Shown piece after piece: positions 10,591 through 20,848 of a stretch of 64,000 nucleotides of DNA; positions within the stretch are counted from its first letter, which is position 1, and each line of letters begins with the position of its first letter. The stretch comes from Paratinospora sagittata (taxonomy: Eukaryota > Streptophyta > Magnoliopsida > Ranunculales > Menispermaceae), in assembly GCA_035771175.1 (NCBI GenBank), contig CM069589.1:29344201-29408200 (forward strand). The letters are read 5' to 3'. Made by a program: the position numbers and the translations under genes. Below the pieces are notes generated by a model. The model made no database searches. It saw only the letters and a program-made list of their open reading frames with translations, and was not told the origin of the DNA.

Positions 10591-12052
10591 ACTTGTGGCA
10601 TGTCAGTTTTTTGGTCAGTAATGTGTTATATTCCTTTTGGTTTTACCCATGTACATAACCTAAGCCAGCTTTGTCGAATGCACGTCTTTGTGATCCTCAC
10701 ATTATGTCAAATAACTTTTGACATTTGTAAATTTGATCACAGTGCAGTTCAGGTCTTCCTTTTCCTTTAAGTGTTTCGTTTTCATTTTTCTGTTTCTCTA
10801 CAACTTTCTTAAGTTGTTTACTATCTAGGGACAGTCTGTCTAGCTCTTCTTGTTGAAATTTTATTTCCTCAAGAGTTTCTTCTAGATTATGCTTGAGCTT
10901 TTCATTCTTCCTAATTTCTTTACTAAGTTTTGTTTTAAGATCATGTATATGATTATTAAAAGCATTAAGTTCGTCAACAGGTTCAAATTTTACCTCCGTG
11001 CTTGCCATTAAGCCCAATGCAACAGTGTGATCTGAATCCGGTTCATCCTCACTTGAACTTGAATAATCCCACGTAGCTTTGAAAACTTTCTTATCCTTTC
11101 TTTTTGAACTGGTGTTCTTCTTATATCTAATAGGATATTCACTTTTTACATGACCTGGTTTGTTACGACCGTAACAGATTAACTCTACAGGTTTTGACTC
11201 GGATTTCTTTCCTTTGTGAAATTTTGAGTAAAAGCCATTCTTACCATTTCTCCTAAGTAACTTATTGAATTTTCTAGATAACATAGCCATGTCATCTTCT
11301 GAGTCTGAATCATCTTCAAAATCAGTTTCAACATTGAGGGCAATAGATTTCTTTTCTTTTTTCTCAACCTTCACCGTGCATATCTTATCTTTTAACTTCA
11401 TTTCATGAACCATTAATGAATCACACAGTTCATCAAAGGTATATTCAGCCAAATTTTTGGCTTCTTCAATGGTCATGGCCTTGGGTTCCCAGGCTCTGGG
11501 TAGACCCCTTAGAAACTTTCTAATAGTTTCTTCTTGGCCATAGCTTTTTCCTAGGTTCTTCATCTCATTGATGTTTATTGTAAACCGAGTAATACCCTCG
11601 GCTATCGAATCAGTTTCCTCCATCTTATAGGTCTCATATTTTTCAACTAGGATTTGGAGCTTTGCCTTTTTAACTTGCAAAGTTCCTTCGTGGGTGACCT
11701 CTAACTTATCCCAGATTTCTTTAGGGGTTTCACACATGTTAACTCTGTTGAACTCTTCAACAGATAAACTGCAAAACAAAATGTTTACAGCTTGGTTATT
11801 TAATAACTCTCTTTTCTTTTCCTTGGGACTCCATTCGTTTAACTCCTTAGGGACAGTGGCACCCTCTACTATTTTAGCAGGTGTTGAACAGACGTTTGTC
11901 ACAACATCCCACATTTCTAAGTCTTGGGATTTTAGGTAATACTTAATCTTTGTTTTCCAATGAGAATAACAATCTCCCTTGAACAATGGTGGATGATTGG
12001 TGGAGTTTCCTTCACCTGAAAGATAAGCACTTCTTGCGTTTTGTCCTACCAT
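10591..12052 (-). pseudogene. gag: Copia gag, nearly full length, zinc knuckle mutated
   Basis: An open 451-codon frame (10697-12052) starts MVGQNARSAYLSGE. It has the UBN2-type domain (residues about 25-215, with WKTKIKYYLKSQDLEMWD and FLRGLPRAWEPKAMTIEEAK), a charged Ser/Asp-rich linker, a knuckle at about 290-305, and a long C-terminal coiled coil (about 355-430). The knuckle reads CYGRNKPGHVKSEYP, so the second and fourth metal ligands are lost and RNA binding is probably impaired. After residue 451 a TGA ends the frame, but the expected FDKAGLGY segment continues just beyond to 10591, where the nested Copia begins. Confidence 0.9.
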
Positions 12053-12091
12053 ACTTAATCAAAGATGGTTAGATACTTTGACGGTTAACTT

Positions 12092-12103
12092 GCTCTGATA
12101 TAA
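12092..12103 (-). other. Degenerate Met primer-binding site
   Basis: The plus strand GCTCTGATATAA lies just inside the LTR start at 12106. The equivalent in sister copies is GCTCTGATACCA, so two bases have changed. Confidence 0.75.
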
Positions 12104-12105
12104 AC

Positions 12106-13995
12106 TGTTGGCCCAGATATGTCCAAAAGGGGGGTGAATTGGACACTTAGTAGATTTTAACCTTTCTTTTAAATGTAAAAAATATTGAAAGCAGATTAAA
12201 TATAGTGTAGTAAATAAACACAATGAAGGTAAAAAGGGACAGTGCAACAAGATTTATAGTGATTTAACCTCTCCTATATCCACTTCCTAACCTCTTCAGT
12301 TAGGATTTTTCCAAACTCTAGTAAGGATCTTCTTATAGGTGAATACCAATTCGATACACTTTCTCAACTTACGGCTGTGAGAAGAACCTTTTCTCAACTT
12401 CCGGGTGTGAGAAGAACTGTTACAACTTTGGGCAACACTTGCTCTAGCCCAATGACTAACCAGTCACTAATATCTAAATACAAGATGAGATATGATTCCT
12501 TTTACTTAGAATCAGAGTGATACTTACAAAGCTTTGGATTGAACCTTCTATTACAACAGATTTAGCAAAATATGTATAATAAGGTTCGGCGAAAAACTGG
12601 TTCAAAAAGCTTTTGTCTTCCTCAATGGATTTTTTAAAAGATATAGATGAAGATCAAGTAATCCAGAAGACTTAATGTATTTGAAAAGATTGTGAGTTTG
12701 AAAGTAGAAAATAAAAGACTAACTTCCAAAAGTTTTTGCACAAGTGAAAACCGCTCATAAGTTTTGAATGAATTTTAGTTTTCGTATTGATTGATCAATT
12801 GTTTTTATCTGCTCTAAGGCAACATATATATAGAAATAACAGAGGCACAATGGACTTGGTGATTTTGGTACACAAAGTCATTTCGAAAGCAACAAATACA
12901 TTTTTTCTCGAAACAAATCTATTCGACTCTGTGCATATTACGGCGATAGCACTTGAATCTTCTAATTTTTCATGAAAGAGGAATGTTATGACAAAGTATT
13001 ATAACGTTCTGAATAGATTCAAAAAGTTCGGAAAAGTTTTGTACAGTTTTGAAAAAGTAATCTGAAAAAGTGCAAGTGTCAGAATAGTGATAGTGTTGAA
13101 TTAGCGTCCTAATTGAATCCTGACGCTTAACAACAACTTTGTCGTTTTGTTCCTTAAGGGTGCTTATGAACCATAAGCGTCCTGCTAAACTGTGTAGTAA
13201 GGGTACTAATTAATCGTAAGTGTCCTAAGTTACTTTGACCATTAAAATGACTAAACTTCGTGAGGGCGCGCTAATTCGCAAGTAAAGCTACCTTGTTTTA
13301 AACTATTTAAAGTCACGAGGGCGCTACTAATGAGTAAGTGTCCTGATGTTTTAAAAACAATTTAAAACTTCGAAAGACAGTAAGTGAGCTGATTCCAGAT
13401 CAGCATCTTGACTTCATAGGTTGACTTAAATGAGGCCACTATTGATGAAGTAAGCGTCCTATTGAATAAGTACAATTCAACCTTGAACATAATCTGCATC
13501 CTAATGTATTATCAGCGTCCTGACTCACCAAGTCCAAGAGGGTGCTGCTAAGACATTAGTGTCCTGATAAGATGTATTAGCGTCGTAATGGACACTTAAA
13601 AATAGTTTTGATTTCTCATTTAATCTTGACAAATACGATTAAAACTCAGTAATTTCAGATCAAATCAAACATAGAAAATTTAATGCAAATGATCGAAAAT
13701 CAATTCGACTAAATCATGCAGTCATACATATTGTTGAATCATATGATAGTGAAGATTCTACAACCTAAACACAATCTAATCATAGAATTATATATATCTT
13801 CAAATGATCATGGTCTTCAAGTAGATCTTAATAATACGTTCACCATGCATCATTGATTCTTCGAAACCTTCAAGCAGGGTTAAATATGCCATGTATGCAG
13901 TATTATCATAAACAAAATGTGGTTTGTAATAATTAAAATATCTTTCACATTAGGGACATACTCTTGTAAGGGATACGGGGATAATTGGTTCAACA
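12106..13995 (-). repeat. 5' LTR of Copia element (1.89 kb)
   Basis: This has intact ends, TGTTGGCCCAG and GGTTCAACA on the plus strand. A TATA box (CATATATATAG) lies at 12823-12832. It has only two TCTCAACTT...GTGTGAGAAG units (12361-12418). The inverted GCGTCCT-type units occur at about 13110-13590. It is more diverged than the other copies of the family. Confidence 0.9.
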
Positions 13996-14560
13996 GTAGT
14001 AAGAAATCTTATCAATCACACAGACTTTAAGATAGGACTTTCTACATTCTCCTAGAGTATATTTACATAAATGTTATTTTTATCATAGGCCATCCATAAA
14101 TATATAAAACCAAATCAATACTTATAGAAGAACAAGACCCTAAACTAATCCTAGAACATACTTACTAAACATAAAACACCCTTAAACACACATCCTAACC
14201 ATGACAAAAGCAGGAAATTCTTCCCCAAAACTTAATCAAAGCATTATCCTCAATGCGAAAAAATATATATAAAAATAAGAAATATAAAAAAATAAGAAAG
14301 TTGCGAAAAACTCCCTTAACCACCTCAAGTAGAAGCTTCCACAGAAATAGCCTAGAGGATCCCCAAACTTGTTTAGGAAACTGAAAGAGAATAAAAAAAA
14401 ACTAAGTCAATAGCAAGGAAGTCATACAAAATAACGTTAAAAACAACTAAATGAAAAAGAAACTAAAACCATTGGGTTGCCTCCCAACAAGCGTTTGGTT
14501 TAACGTCATCAACCCGATGTTCTCTTTTCTTTAAAGAAAATCTTCAAGAAGAACGTCTGC
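13996..14560 (-). other. 3' untranslated region of the minus-strand Athila-like element
   Basis: AT-rich sequence with A-runs and no coding frame. The sequence order (integrase end, GGGAGGCAACCCA, G-tract) matches 29040-29210 in the composite Athila, in opposite orientation. Confidence 0.75.
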
Positions 14561-15680
14561 AACATCCCTTTCTTCTTGACCATAGTAGTGCTTGAACTGT
14601 TGGCCATTAATGTGAAAAAAAGACTCATCCTTGCACCTCAGCTCCACGGCTCCATAAGGAAAAACCCTTTCCAATGGTGAATGGCCTTGACTATCTAGAT
14701 TTCAGCTTGTCAAGAGACAACTTCAGCCGAGAGTTGAAAAGAAGAACTTGTTAACTCAAAAATAACTCTGCCCTTAAAATTTGATTGTCATACCACTGCT
14801 TGGTCCGCTCTTTGTAGATCTTTGCATTCTCATATGCATCATGGCAAAACTCTTCCATCTCACTCAATTTCAAAACCCTTTGTTCACTGGATGCCTTCAA
14901 ATCAAAGTTTAATGTCTTCACAACCCAATATGCACGGTGCTCCAACTTAACTAGTAGATGACACACCTTGCTGATTACTAATCGATATGGGGACATCTCA
15001 ATGGGTGTTTTGAATGTAGTCTGATATGCGCATAAGGCATCATCAAGCTTTGAAGCCAAACTAGTGTTGACAATCTTCTCAAGAATTTGCTTTACTTCCT
15101 AGGTCAAATTTTCAGCTTGCCCTTTAGATTGAGGATGATAGACAAGAGCAACTTTATGCGTCACACCATACTTGGCAATTAGAGAATTGAACAGCTTGTT
15201 GCAACAATGGGTACCTTCATCAGTAAGAATTGCGTGAAAGGCGCCAAATCTAGTAAACATTTTCTTGTGTAAAAATTTCAGAACCACCTTAGCATCATTA
15301 GTTGTCGTAGCTATAACTTCAACCTACTTCTAGACATAATCCACAACTAATAAAATGTAAGTCTTGCCAAAAGAAGGGGGAATGGTCCCATGAAGTCGAT
15401 GTTCCACACATCAAAAAGCTCGACCTCCAAAACTTTAATCAATGGTAGCTCATGGCACCTAGAGATGTTACCAAAACGTTGGTAACGATCACATGTTTCA
15501 CGAAAGTGTAATTATCGCGAAATAAAGTAGGCCAATAGAACCCACTTTGAAGTATCCTCATCGTCGTACGAGTTGCTCCAAAATGTCCTCCATGGGGGAG
15601 GAAGAGTGACAATCATGGGGAACAACTTGCATTTTCTCTTTCGGGACACACCTCCTAATGATTTGATCATTGCACCTTTT
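14561..15680 (-). pseudogene. pol: Athila-like integrase (broken into several frames)
   Basis: Going right to left, the minus strand shows traces of the HHCC zinc module (about 15480-15650), the FDVWNIDFMGPF-like segment with the first catalytic Asp (near 15395-15425), the segment ILTDEGTH with the second Asp (15190-15225), and YHPQSKGQAE with the catalytic Glu (15105-15140). The C-terminal part (15059-14751) includes LDDALCAYQTTFKTPIEMSPY, the NEMEEF-like helix and ENAKIYKERTKQW. The closing KVFPYGAVEL segment is in another frame at about 14580-14680. Frameshifts and stops separate each block. It matches the plus-strand integrase at 28114-29041 residue by residue over long stretches. Confidence 0.88.
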
Positions 15681-15689
15681 GAATAATAA

Positions 15690-16270
15690 AGGATAATCCC
15701 ATAAATAGAACGTCATGTCCTAAAGGAACTTCTTCTTTTGAGAATAGGATATATCAGGAGGCAACACACCACTAGCAAAATAATTCACATAATCCGCAAA
15801 CCATGGAAGCTTCTCATTTATCCCATAGAATTATTCATCCGAAAAAAACTCTTGAATAGGGGCTCCATCATTATTTTCTTATAGTTGCAACCGTTATAAA
15901 TGACAGGCCTCTTTCTTCTCCACATTCTCACTACCCTTCTTGTCCCAGATCTCAAGATTAGACTCTTGTAACAAAAGACTCCACTGAATTAACCAAGGTT
16001 TGACATCTTTCTTCTCAAATAAGTAACAGATGTCTGCATGATCTATATACATACACTATCACCTTGAACCCAATAATATAGGGCAAAAATTTATCAGAAG
16101 AAAATACCACTGCTAATAATTCTTTCTCGGTTGTCGTATAATTTTGTTGAGCTCCATCAAGAGTACGACTTGCATAATATATAGCCTGGAACATGTTGTC
16201 ATGTCCTTAGTCGAGTATCACACCGATTGCATAATCACTTTCATTGCACATAATCTCAAACGGTTACTTC
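15690..16270 (-). pseudogene. pol: Athila-like RNase H fragment
   Basis: From 16270 leftward the minus strand gives FEIMCNESDYAIG (first catalytic Asp), then AIYYASRTLDGAQQNYTTTEKELLAVVF with the catalytic Glu, then [18 protein letters not shown] and a closing [10 protein letters not shown] segment. A TAG and small frame breaks interrupt it. The RT that should precede it was separated by the insertion at 16271. Confidence 0.85.
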
Positions 16271-17764
16271 TGTTGGACTAATGTCCCCTTATGGTCAGAA
16301 TTCGATGTGAATTTTGATGATTACAAACAACATGTTTACTTAACCTCAGTTTGTGTCTCCAAGCTTTAATCTTTCATATATGATTATAAAAAATCAACCA
16401 AGAACAGGAGACAATCAAAGATGACTCAAAGCTCAAAGATGATGTAGTAACAGCTCAAGACCAACTCATAGTCATCAATTGAAGATATTATAGAAGCAAT
16501 TTTGGAGTCGATCTTAAAATGTAAGATCTACTCTTGATTTCTGTTCCAAAAGAATATTTTATTTCCTTAGAGTAGTCATAATATTCTTCTAAAATGACTA
16601 GGTTGCATAAAATGTTTTTCAAATACTTTAGAATGGTTTTCAAAGTCTTTAAAATGATTTGATTTCTTAAGCATTTCATTGGAAATCATTAGGACATGGT
16701 TGAAGCGCCTTTGTGGTTTAATTTGAAAAATCTTCAATTTTTCAAAAGGCCTTCAATGCACTATAGGGTCCTATAGCTCGTTGTTCCCATGTCTGGGAAT
16801 TTTGGAATTTCTGTTTGTTTATGCTATAACCCACTATACCTTTCTATAGTGCGCTATTTTTCCATCTCAGAAATTTCCAACTTTTCATAGCTTAAGTTAT
16901 AGCTCGTTATTGACATGAATAGCCTGCTATTGGTTTTTTGATAAAAATCTTGTTTTTTAGTAACTTAAGCAATAACCCGCTATAGGCTACTACAACGCAC
17001 TATAGAACTGTGACTGAGAACCCCAACTCTTAGGTTTTTGACGCAGCGTGCTGTTACAGAGACTATAGCCCGCTATAAAGGTAGAATAGTTCAAATTGCT
17101 CAACTGCATTGTAAGTGCTACAACGCACTATAGGACTCTATAGGGCACTATACCAACCCTGTTAGCAAGAACTGACAATTTTGGTGGGTTTCTTTCCTTT
17201 TTAGTGTAACACCATTTTTTCACGATTTCCAACGTTCATTTGCAAATCTAATTAAGGAAAAATGCTCTGGAAAAGCTTAAACGAAAATTTGAATACACAA
17301 ATTTGATTGGTTTACTAAAATCCTAGTTTTTGAATTGGAGAGATGTTTTCTATTTAAACAAGGGTTTGCTCATTTTGAAACTTATGAACTCCAAACGATT
17401 TTGAGTGTTAGTCTCATATTCAAACAAAAGGTTTTCATTATTTCACAAAGAGATTTTACATTCAAACGATATTTGATGAGCTACATCAACTCCGATTATT
17501 CATTTTCATCAACGTTTTTGAAAAACCTTGCCTCATATCGTGGTAACCTCTTCAGCACCTGAACTTCATTACACATTCCTTTTGTTGGGTAACAAGAGGA
17601 CGATCATAGGCAACAGTTGTAAGTAGAAGTGTTCTTTGTAAGAAGAACATCTTCAATCTATTTGTACAAGTTCTGCATTTCGTTTTATTATAACAATTCT
17701 TGTATTGTGATATGCGTATCACTGGTAAGCTGTGAGCAATGTGCTTAGGCTCAGCTGAGGTTAC
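16271..17764 (+). repeat. Copia-type LTR (5' portion), cut by a Gypsy LTR
   Basis: It starts TGTTGGACTAATGTCC directly after Athila RNase H sequence, and carries the ATTTTGATGATTACAAACA stretch common near the start of many plant Copia LTRs. It runs to 17764, where another LTR begins. The 5 bp before that point, GTTAC (17760-17764), should be one copy of the TSD; the other copy is outside the window. The middle (16755-17155) has a cluster of CTATA-based motifs. The short frames at 17335-17562 and 17552-17770 are unsupported. Confidence 0.72.
16755..17155. repeat. Cluster of CACTATAG/CGCTATA-type motifs
   Basis: At least ten degenerate copies of a 9-11-bp motif (CGCACTATAG, CCCGCTATAG, CTATAGCCCGCTATA and similar) occur in both orientations within 400 bp, separated by unrelated sequence. 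The spacing is irregular, so this is a motif cluster and not a tandem array. Confidence 0.75.
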
Positions 17765-17797
17765 TGTCACATCCCGTTGGATCCGGGTTTATCTAAT
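17765..17797 (-). repeat. Outer 33 bp of a Gypsy LTR split by the composite Athila
   Basis: The plus strand begins TGTCACATCCCG, the reverse complement of an LTR end in GGGATGTGACA. Removing 17798-55659 joins it to 55665 with the duplicated CTAAT accounted for, and the LTR then continues through 56003 and 59113 to its start at 59858. Confidence 0.8.
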
Positions 17798-19339
17798 TGA
17801 TAAGTGGAGATTTGGTTAGTGTTTTGCATGTTATTTTGTTAGATTTTTAGGTTCATTTGGTTAGTTTTTAGGTGTTTTTGCATACTTAGTACACTTAGTC
17901 ACTTTAGGTAAATTTAGGTGTTTAAGTGGGTTTTAGAGGTTTTAATTTAGGTGTTTTAATTAATTTGATACATTAGATCAGTTTTTGCATGGTCATACAT
18001 ACTTGCATACAGAACTTTGTTTCTTGATTAGTATAGATGATTTACTTTTGTTTTTGCTTTGTTTTGTAGGTAAATAAAGAGTTTTAAAGTGGATAGAAAG
18101 AAGGTTCAAATGGTGCTGAAAAGTGGCCATGAACTTGTGCAAAATGTGAAGAAGTAATGAAGAAAACAAGTCCAAGAAGTTGGAAAAAATGACCAAGTCC
18201 ACAAGCCAAGCAAACTACCACACACACCCAACACTAGAAACTGGGCGCCGTGGCACCTAGATGTGTCATGCTCGTGGTGAAAGAACAGAAACTGGGCATC
18301 ACAGCACTAGTCATTTGGAGGTTGCGGGTTTGTGCAATTTTTGCGAGATTTTTGTGCCCATTTTGGTCTTTTTCACCCACTTGTGCATATAACTCGTTTT
18401 AGGGTTTTATTAGAGAGGGATCACTTACTAAGCAAGATTAGTATTAGGTTTAGAAAAGGAGGCAAGACAAGAGGTTGAAGAAGGGAGAAAAGCTACAAGA
18501 TTGGAGTAGAAAAAGAAAGGAGTCTGTCCACTTGTAAAAGGGGGTTCTCTTCATTTCTATTCTACTTTAGTTTGTTTCAATGATGTCTTCTTTAACTATC
18601 TATCCTGTAACCATTGATTTGGACATGAACTAATTTTCTAATCTAGGGATTGATTGAGCTATGGTTCATTTTATGGGTTGAATATTATTGTTTATGTGTT
18701 ATGGTTAAATTGATAGGTTTATTTACAAGTTCAAGTTCTTAATGCTTTTAATATGCTGGCCACATCTTAAATGAGTTTAGATTTGATTTCTTACGCTCGG
18801 GAGAGGTGTTTTCTAGTCGAATCTGGGAACTTATAACCTACTAATTTGTATTGAGTCGGGAGACCTACAAACTCCTTTGAAATCATTTAAAGTGAATCAT
18901 AAATCTTCATGCATTTTTATTTAATTAATTTACCCTCGGGAGAGGGAATTGGTTTTATGAAAATAGATGTTTGAATTACACTCGGGAGAGAGATTTGAAT
19001 AAAGTAAGATCCATGATTTATAAACTAAGCAATTTAATTCAATAACATAGCCTTTTGAAACCCATAAAATAAATATAGTGAAATCAATCTCTAGAGTTTA
19101 AATCCATTGATATATTCTTCATTTTAATTCAAGTTGCTTTGATTATTTTTAATTTTGATTGCTTTAAATTTCAGCAATCATTCATCCAAATATCGTTCAC
19201 CTAAATAAAATCATTTTCATAGTAGTTTTGGGCATTTATATTAGTAATTTTGACTATCCCTATGGACGATACCCAACTCACCTTGGGATATTATAACATG
19301 ATAATTGTACATTTGCGATACACGATATTGTCACGATAA
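17798..19339 (+). repeat. 5' LTR of composite Athila (1.54 kb)
   Basis: It starts TGATAAGTGGAG. By comparison with the copy at 20768 it ends at CACGATCA, here changed to CACGATAA. A TATA box (TATAA) lies at 18388-18392, followed by the region common to all copies. It is highly similar to 30744-31351 plus 54638-55659, which form the 3' LTR. Confidence 0.9.
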
Positions 19340-19345
19340 AGTTTT

Positions 19346-19363
19346 TGGCGTCGTTGTCGGGGA
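19346..19363 (+). other. Primer-binding site, tRNA-Asp-like
   Basis: TGGCGTCGTTGTCGGGGA resembles the complement of the plant tRNA-Asp 3' end (TGGCGCCGTTGCCGGGGA), with two C-to-T changes. It lies 6 bp inside the LTR. Confidence 0.9.
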
Positions 19364-19455
19364 TAGTGCCATTTTTACTTTTATTAATACCAATTCAAAT
19401 TGAGTTGGACACAATGATTAATTAAAACTTTAAGCACAAACTAAGCAATGTAATG

Positions 19456-20013
19456 GTAAAAAATGACCAAGGGAAGAAACATCTTCTTCATCAAGTGGTT
19501 TCTCTTTATCTTCCTCTTCCGACGACTCTATTGAAGAAATCAGATGTATTATTTATCCAAAAACCTACTCCATACCTCCCGTAAGGCCTGAACCACCCGG
19601 TGCTGTTCATAGAGTACCTTTAGTTGAAAATCTCCCAGGCCAGTCTTTGGAGTCCAACTCCGCAAGCTTTCAGTTGGTTGTAAAGCTTCACTGCGAGCAG
19701 GAGCAAAGACTAAATGAACTTGAGAAGGTCACCAGACTTCAAAAGGATATGCTGATGATTCTTCTCAAGAAATGACAAGTCTCAAGTTGATCTTAAAGAA
19801 GAGATTAGAGGGAGTTTTGCCTACACCATGAGCCAGAGGAAAAGGCTTGGTCATGTGCTTGCCTACATGAAGAAAAAGGGTGCAATCATAGATGACCTGC
19901 CTCATCTGCCACGATCTGTTAGACCCACGGCCTCGATTAGACATTCTCCCACGGCCTCAGTGAGACAAGCCCAACCTCGCGATGCTCAGGGCACTCCACC
20001 CGAGGCTCTATGA
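19456..20013 (+). pseudogene. Unrecognised open frame in the composite Athila leader, about 185 residues
   Basis: I do not recognise this protein. From the ATG at 19456 the start MTKGRN shifts frame after a few codons into a Ser-rich segment, then a Pro-rich stretch (YPKTYSIPPVRPEPPG), a Gln/Glu-rich helix (EQEQRLNELEKVTRLQKD) that could form a short coiled coil, and after a second frame change near 19775 a basic segment (SQRKRLGHVLAYMKKKG) and a Pro/Ala/Arg-rich tail ending at a TGA. Two single frame changes in an otherwise continuous 185-codon frame suggest it was once coding. It sits after the PBS where gag would normally start. It could be an accessory gene of a non-autonomous relative or a captured host fragment. 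Confidence 0.55.
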
Positions 20014-20206
20014 CAACCGCTCTCTGCCTCTGTCTGTCTGTTTGTCTGCCGGGTGTAAATCTTTGTTGTTGTAAATTTTTTTGTTAAAATGTTCCTCCGG
20101 ACCTTTCAAAACTTTAATACAAGTTATTTGAAGATCGGTAGCTCAACATTAATGTCTTAACTATATGAGTTTACTCTAACTGGTGAAGCTCATGCATGCA
20201 CCTAGG

Positions 20207-20768
20207 AATTTAGATTTGATTTCTTACGCTCGTGAGAGGTGTTTTCGAATCGGATCTGGGAACTTGTAACCTAGGAATTTGTATTGAGTCGAGAGACCAA
20301 CAAACCCCTTTGAAATCATTTAAAGTGAATCATAAATCTTAATGCGTTTTTACTTAATTGATTTACACTCGAGGGAAAGAATTGATTTTATAAAAATAGA
20401 TGTTTGAATTACGCTCGGGATAGGGATTTGAATGAAGTCAGATCCATGATTTATAAACTAAGCAATTTAATCCAATAACATAGCTTTTTGAAACCCATAA
20501 AATAAACATAGTGAAATCAATCTCTAGAGTTTTAATCCATTGATATATTCTTCATTTTAATTCAAGTTGCTTTGATTATTGTTAATTTTGATTACTTTAA
20601 ATTTCAGCAATCATCCATCCAAATATTGTTCATCTAAATAAAATCATTTTCATAGTAGTTTTGGACATTTATATTAGTAATTTTGACTATCCCTGAGGAC
20701 GATACCCAACTCACCTTGGGATATTATAACTTGATAATCGTACACTTGCGATACACGAGTCACGATCA
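20207..20768 (+). repeat. Second, 5'-truncated Athila LTR and damaged PBS
   Basis: From TTTAGATTTGATTTCTTACG on, this matches 18776-19339 closely and ends CACGATCA. The sequence AGTTTTTGG follows as in the leader, but the PBS after it has diverged. The left boundary is an abrupt joint with unrelated sequence (20014-20206), in which I see no gene. The element therefore holds three LTR copies or parts. Confidence 0.85.
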
Positions 20769-20848
20769 AGTTTTTGGGGCCGAAATGATTTTGGTTTTAA
20801 TTTAGGTAATTTTTCTTATTTGTTTGTTATTAAATTTTTTTTATTTAA

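Larger units (their letters stand above)
6936..13995 (-). mobile_element. Ty1/Copia element, Sirevirus-like, host of a nested copy
   Basis: On the minus strand: 5' LTR (12106-13995), degenerate Met PBS, long gag (10591-12052), then after a nested copy of the same family, protease and the GAG-pre-integrase region (6936-7596). Protease ahead of integrase and the WYLDSG site mark it as Copia. The 450-residue gag with UBN2-type domain and C-terminal coiled coil resembles Sireviruses. The rest of pol and the 3' LTR are beyond the Copia LTR and chromovirus insertions on the left. It abuts an Athila-like fragment at 13996, with possible TSD copy GTAGT at 13996-14000. Confidence 0.85.
13996..16270 (-). 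mobile_element. Athila-like Gypsy fragment (RNase H, integrase, 3' untranslated region)
   Basis: This is a minus-strand piece of the same lineage as the composite Athila at 17798. It holds the end of RNase H, integrase, and about 550 bp of 3' untranslated sequence that includes the lineage's TTGGGAGGCAACCCAATGG stretch (rc at 14464-14482) and a CAAGTTTGGGG tract (rc near 14355-14370). It is cut on the left by the Copia LTR ending at 13995 and on the right by the Copia-type LTR starting at 16271. No LTR is visible. Confidence 0.87.
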
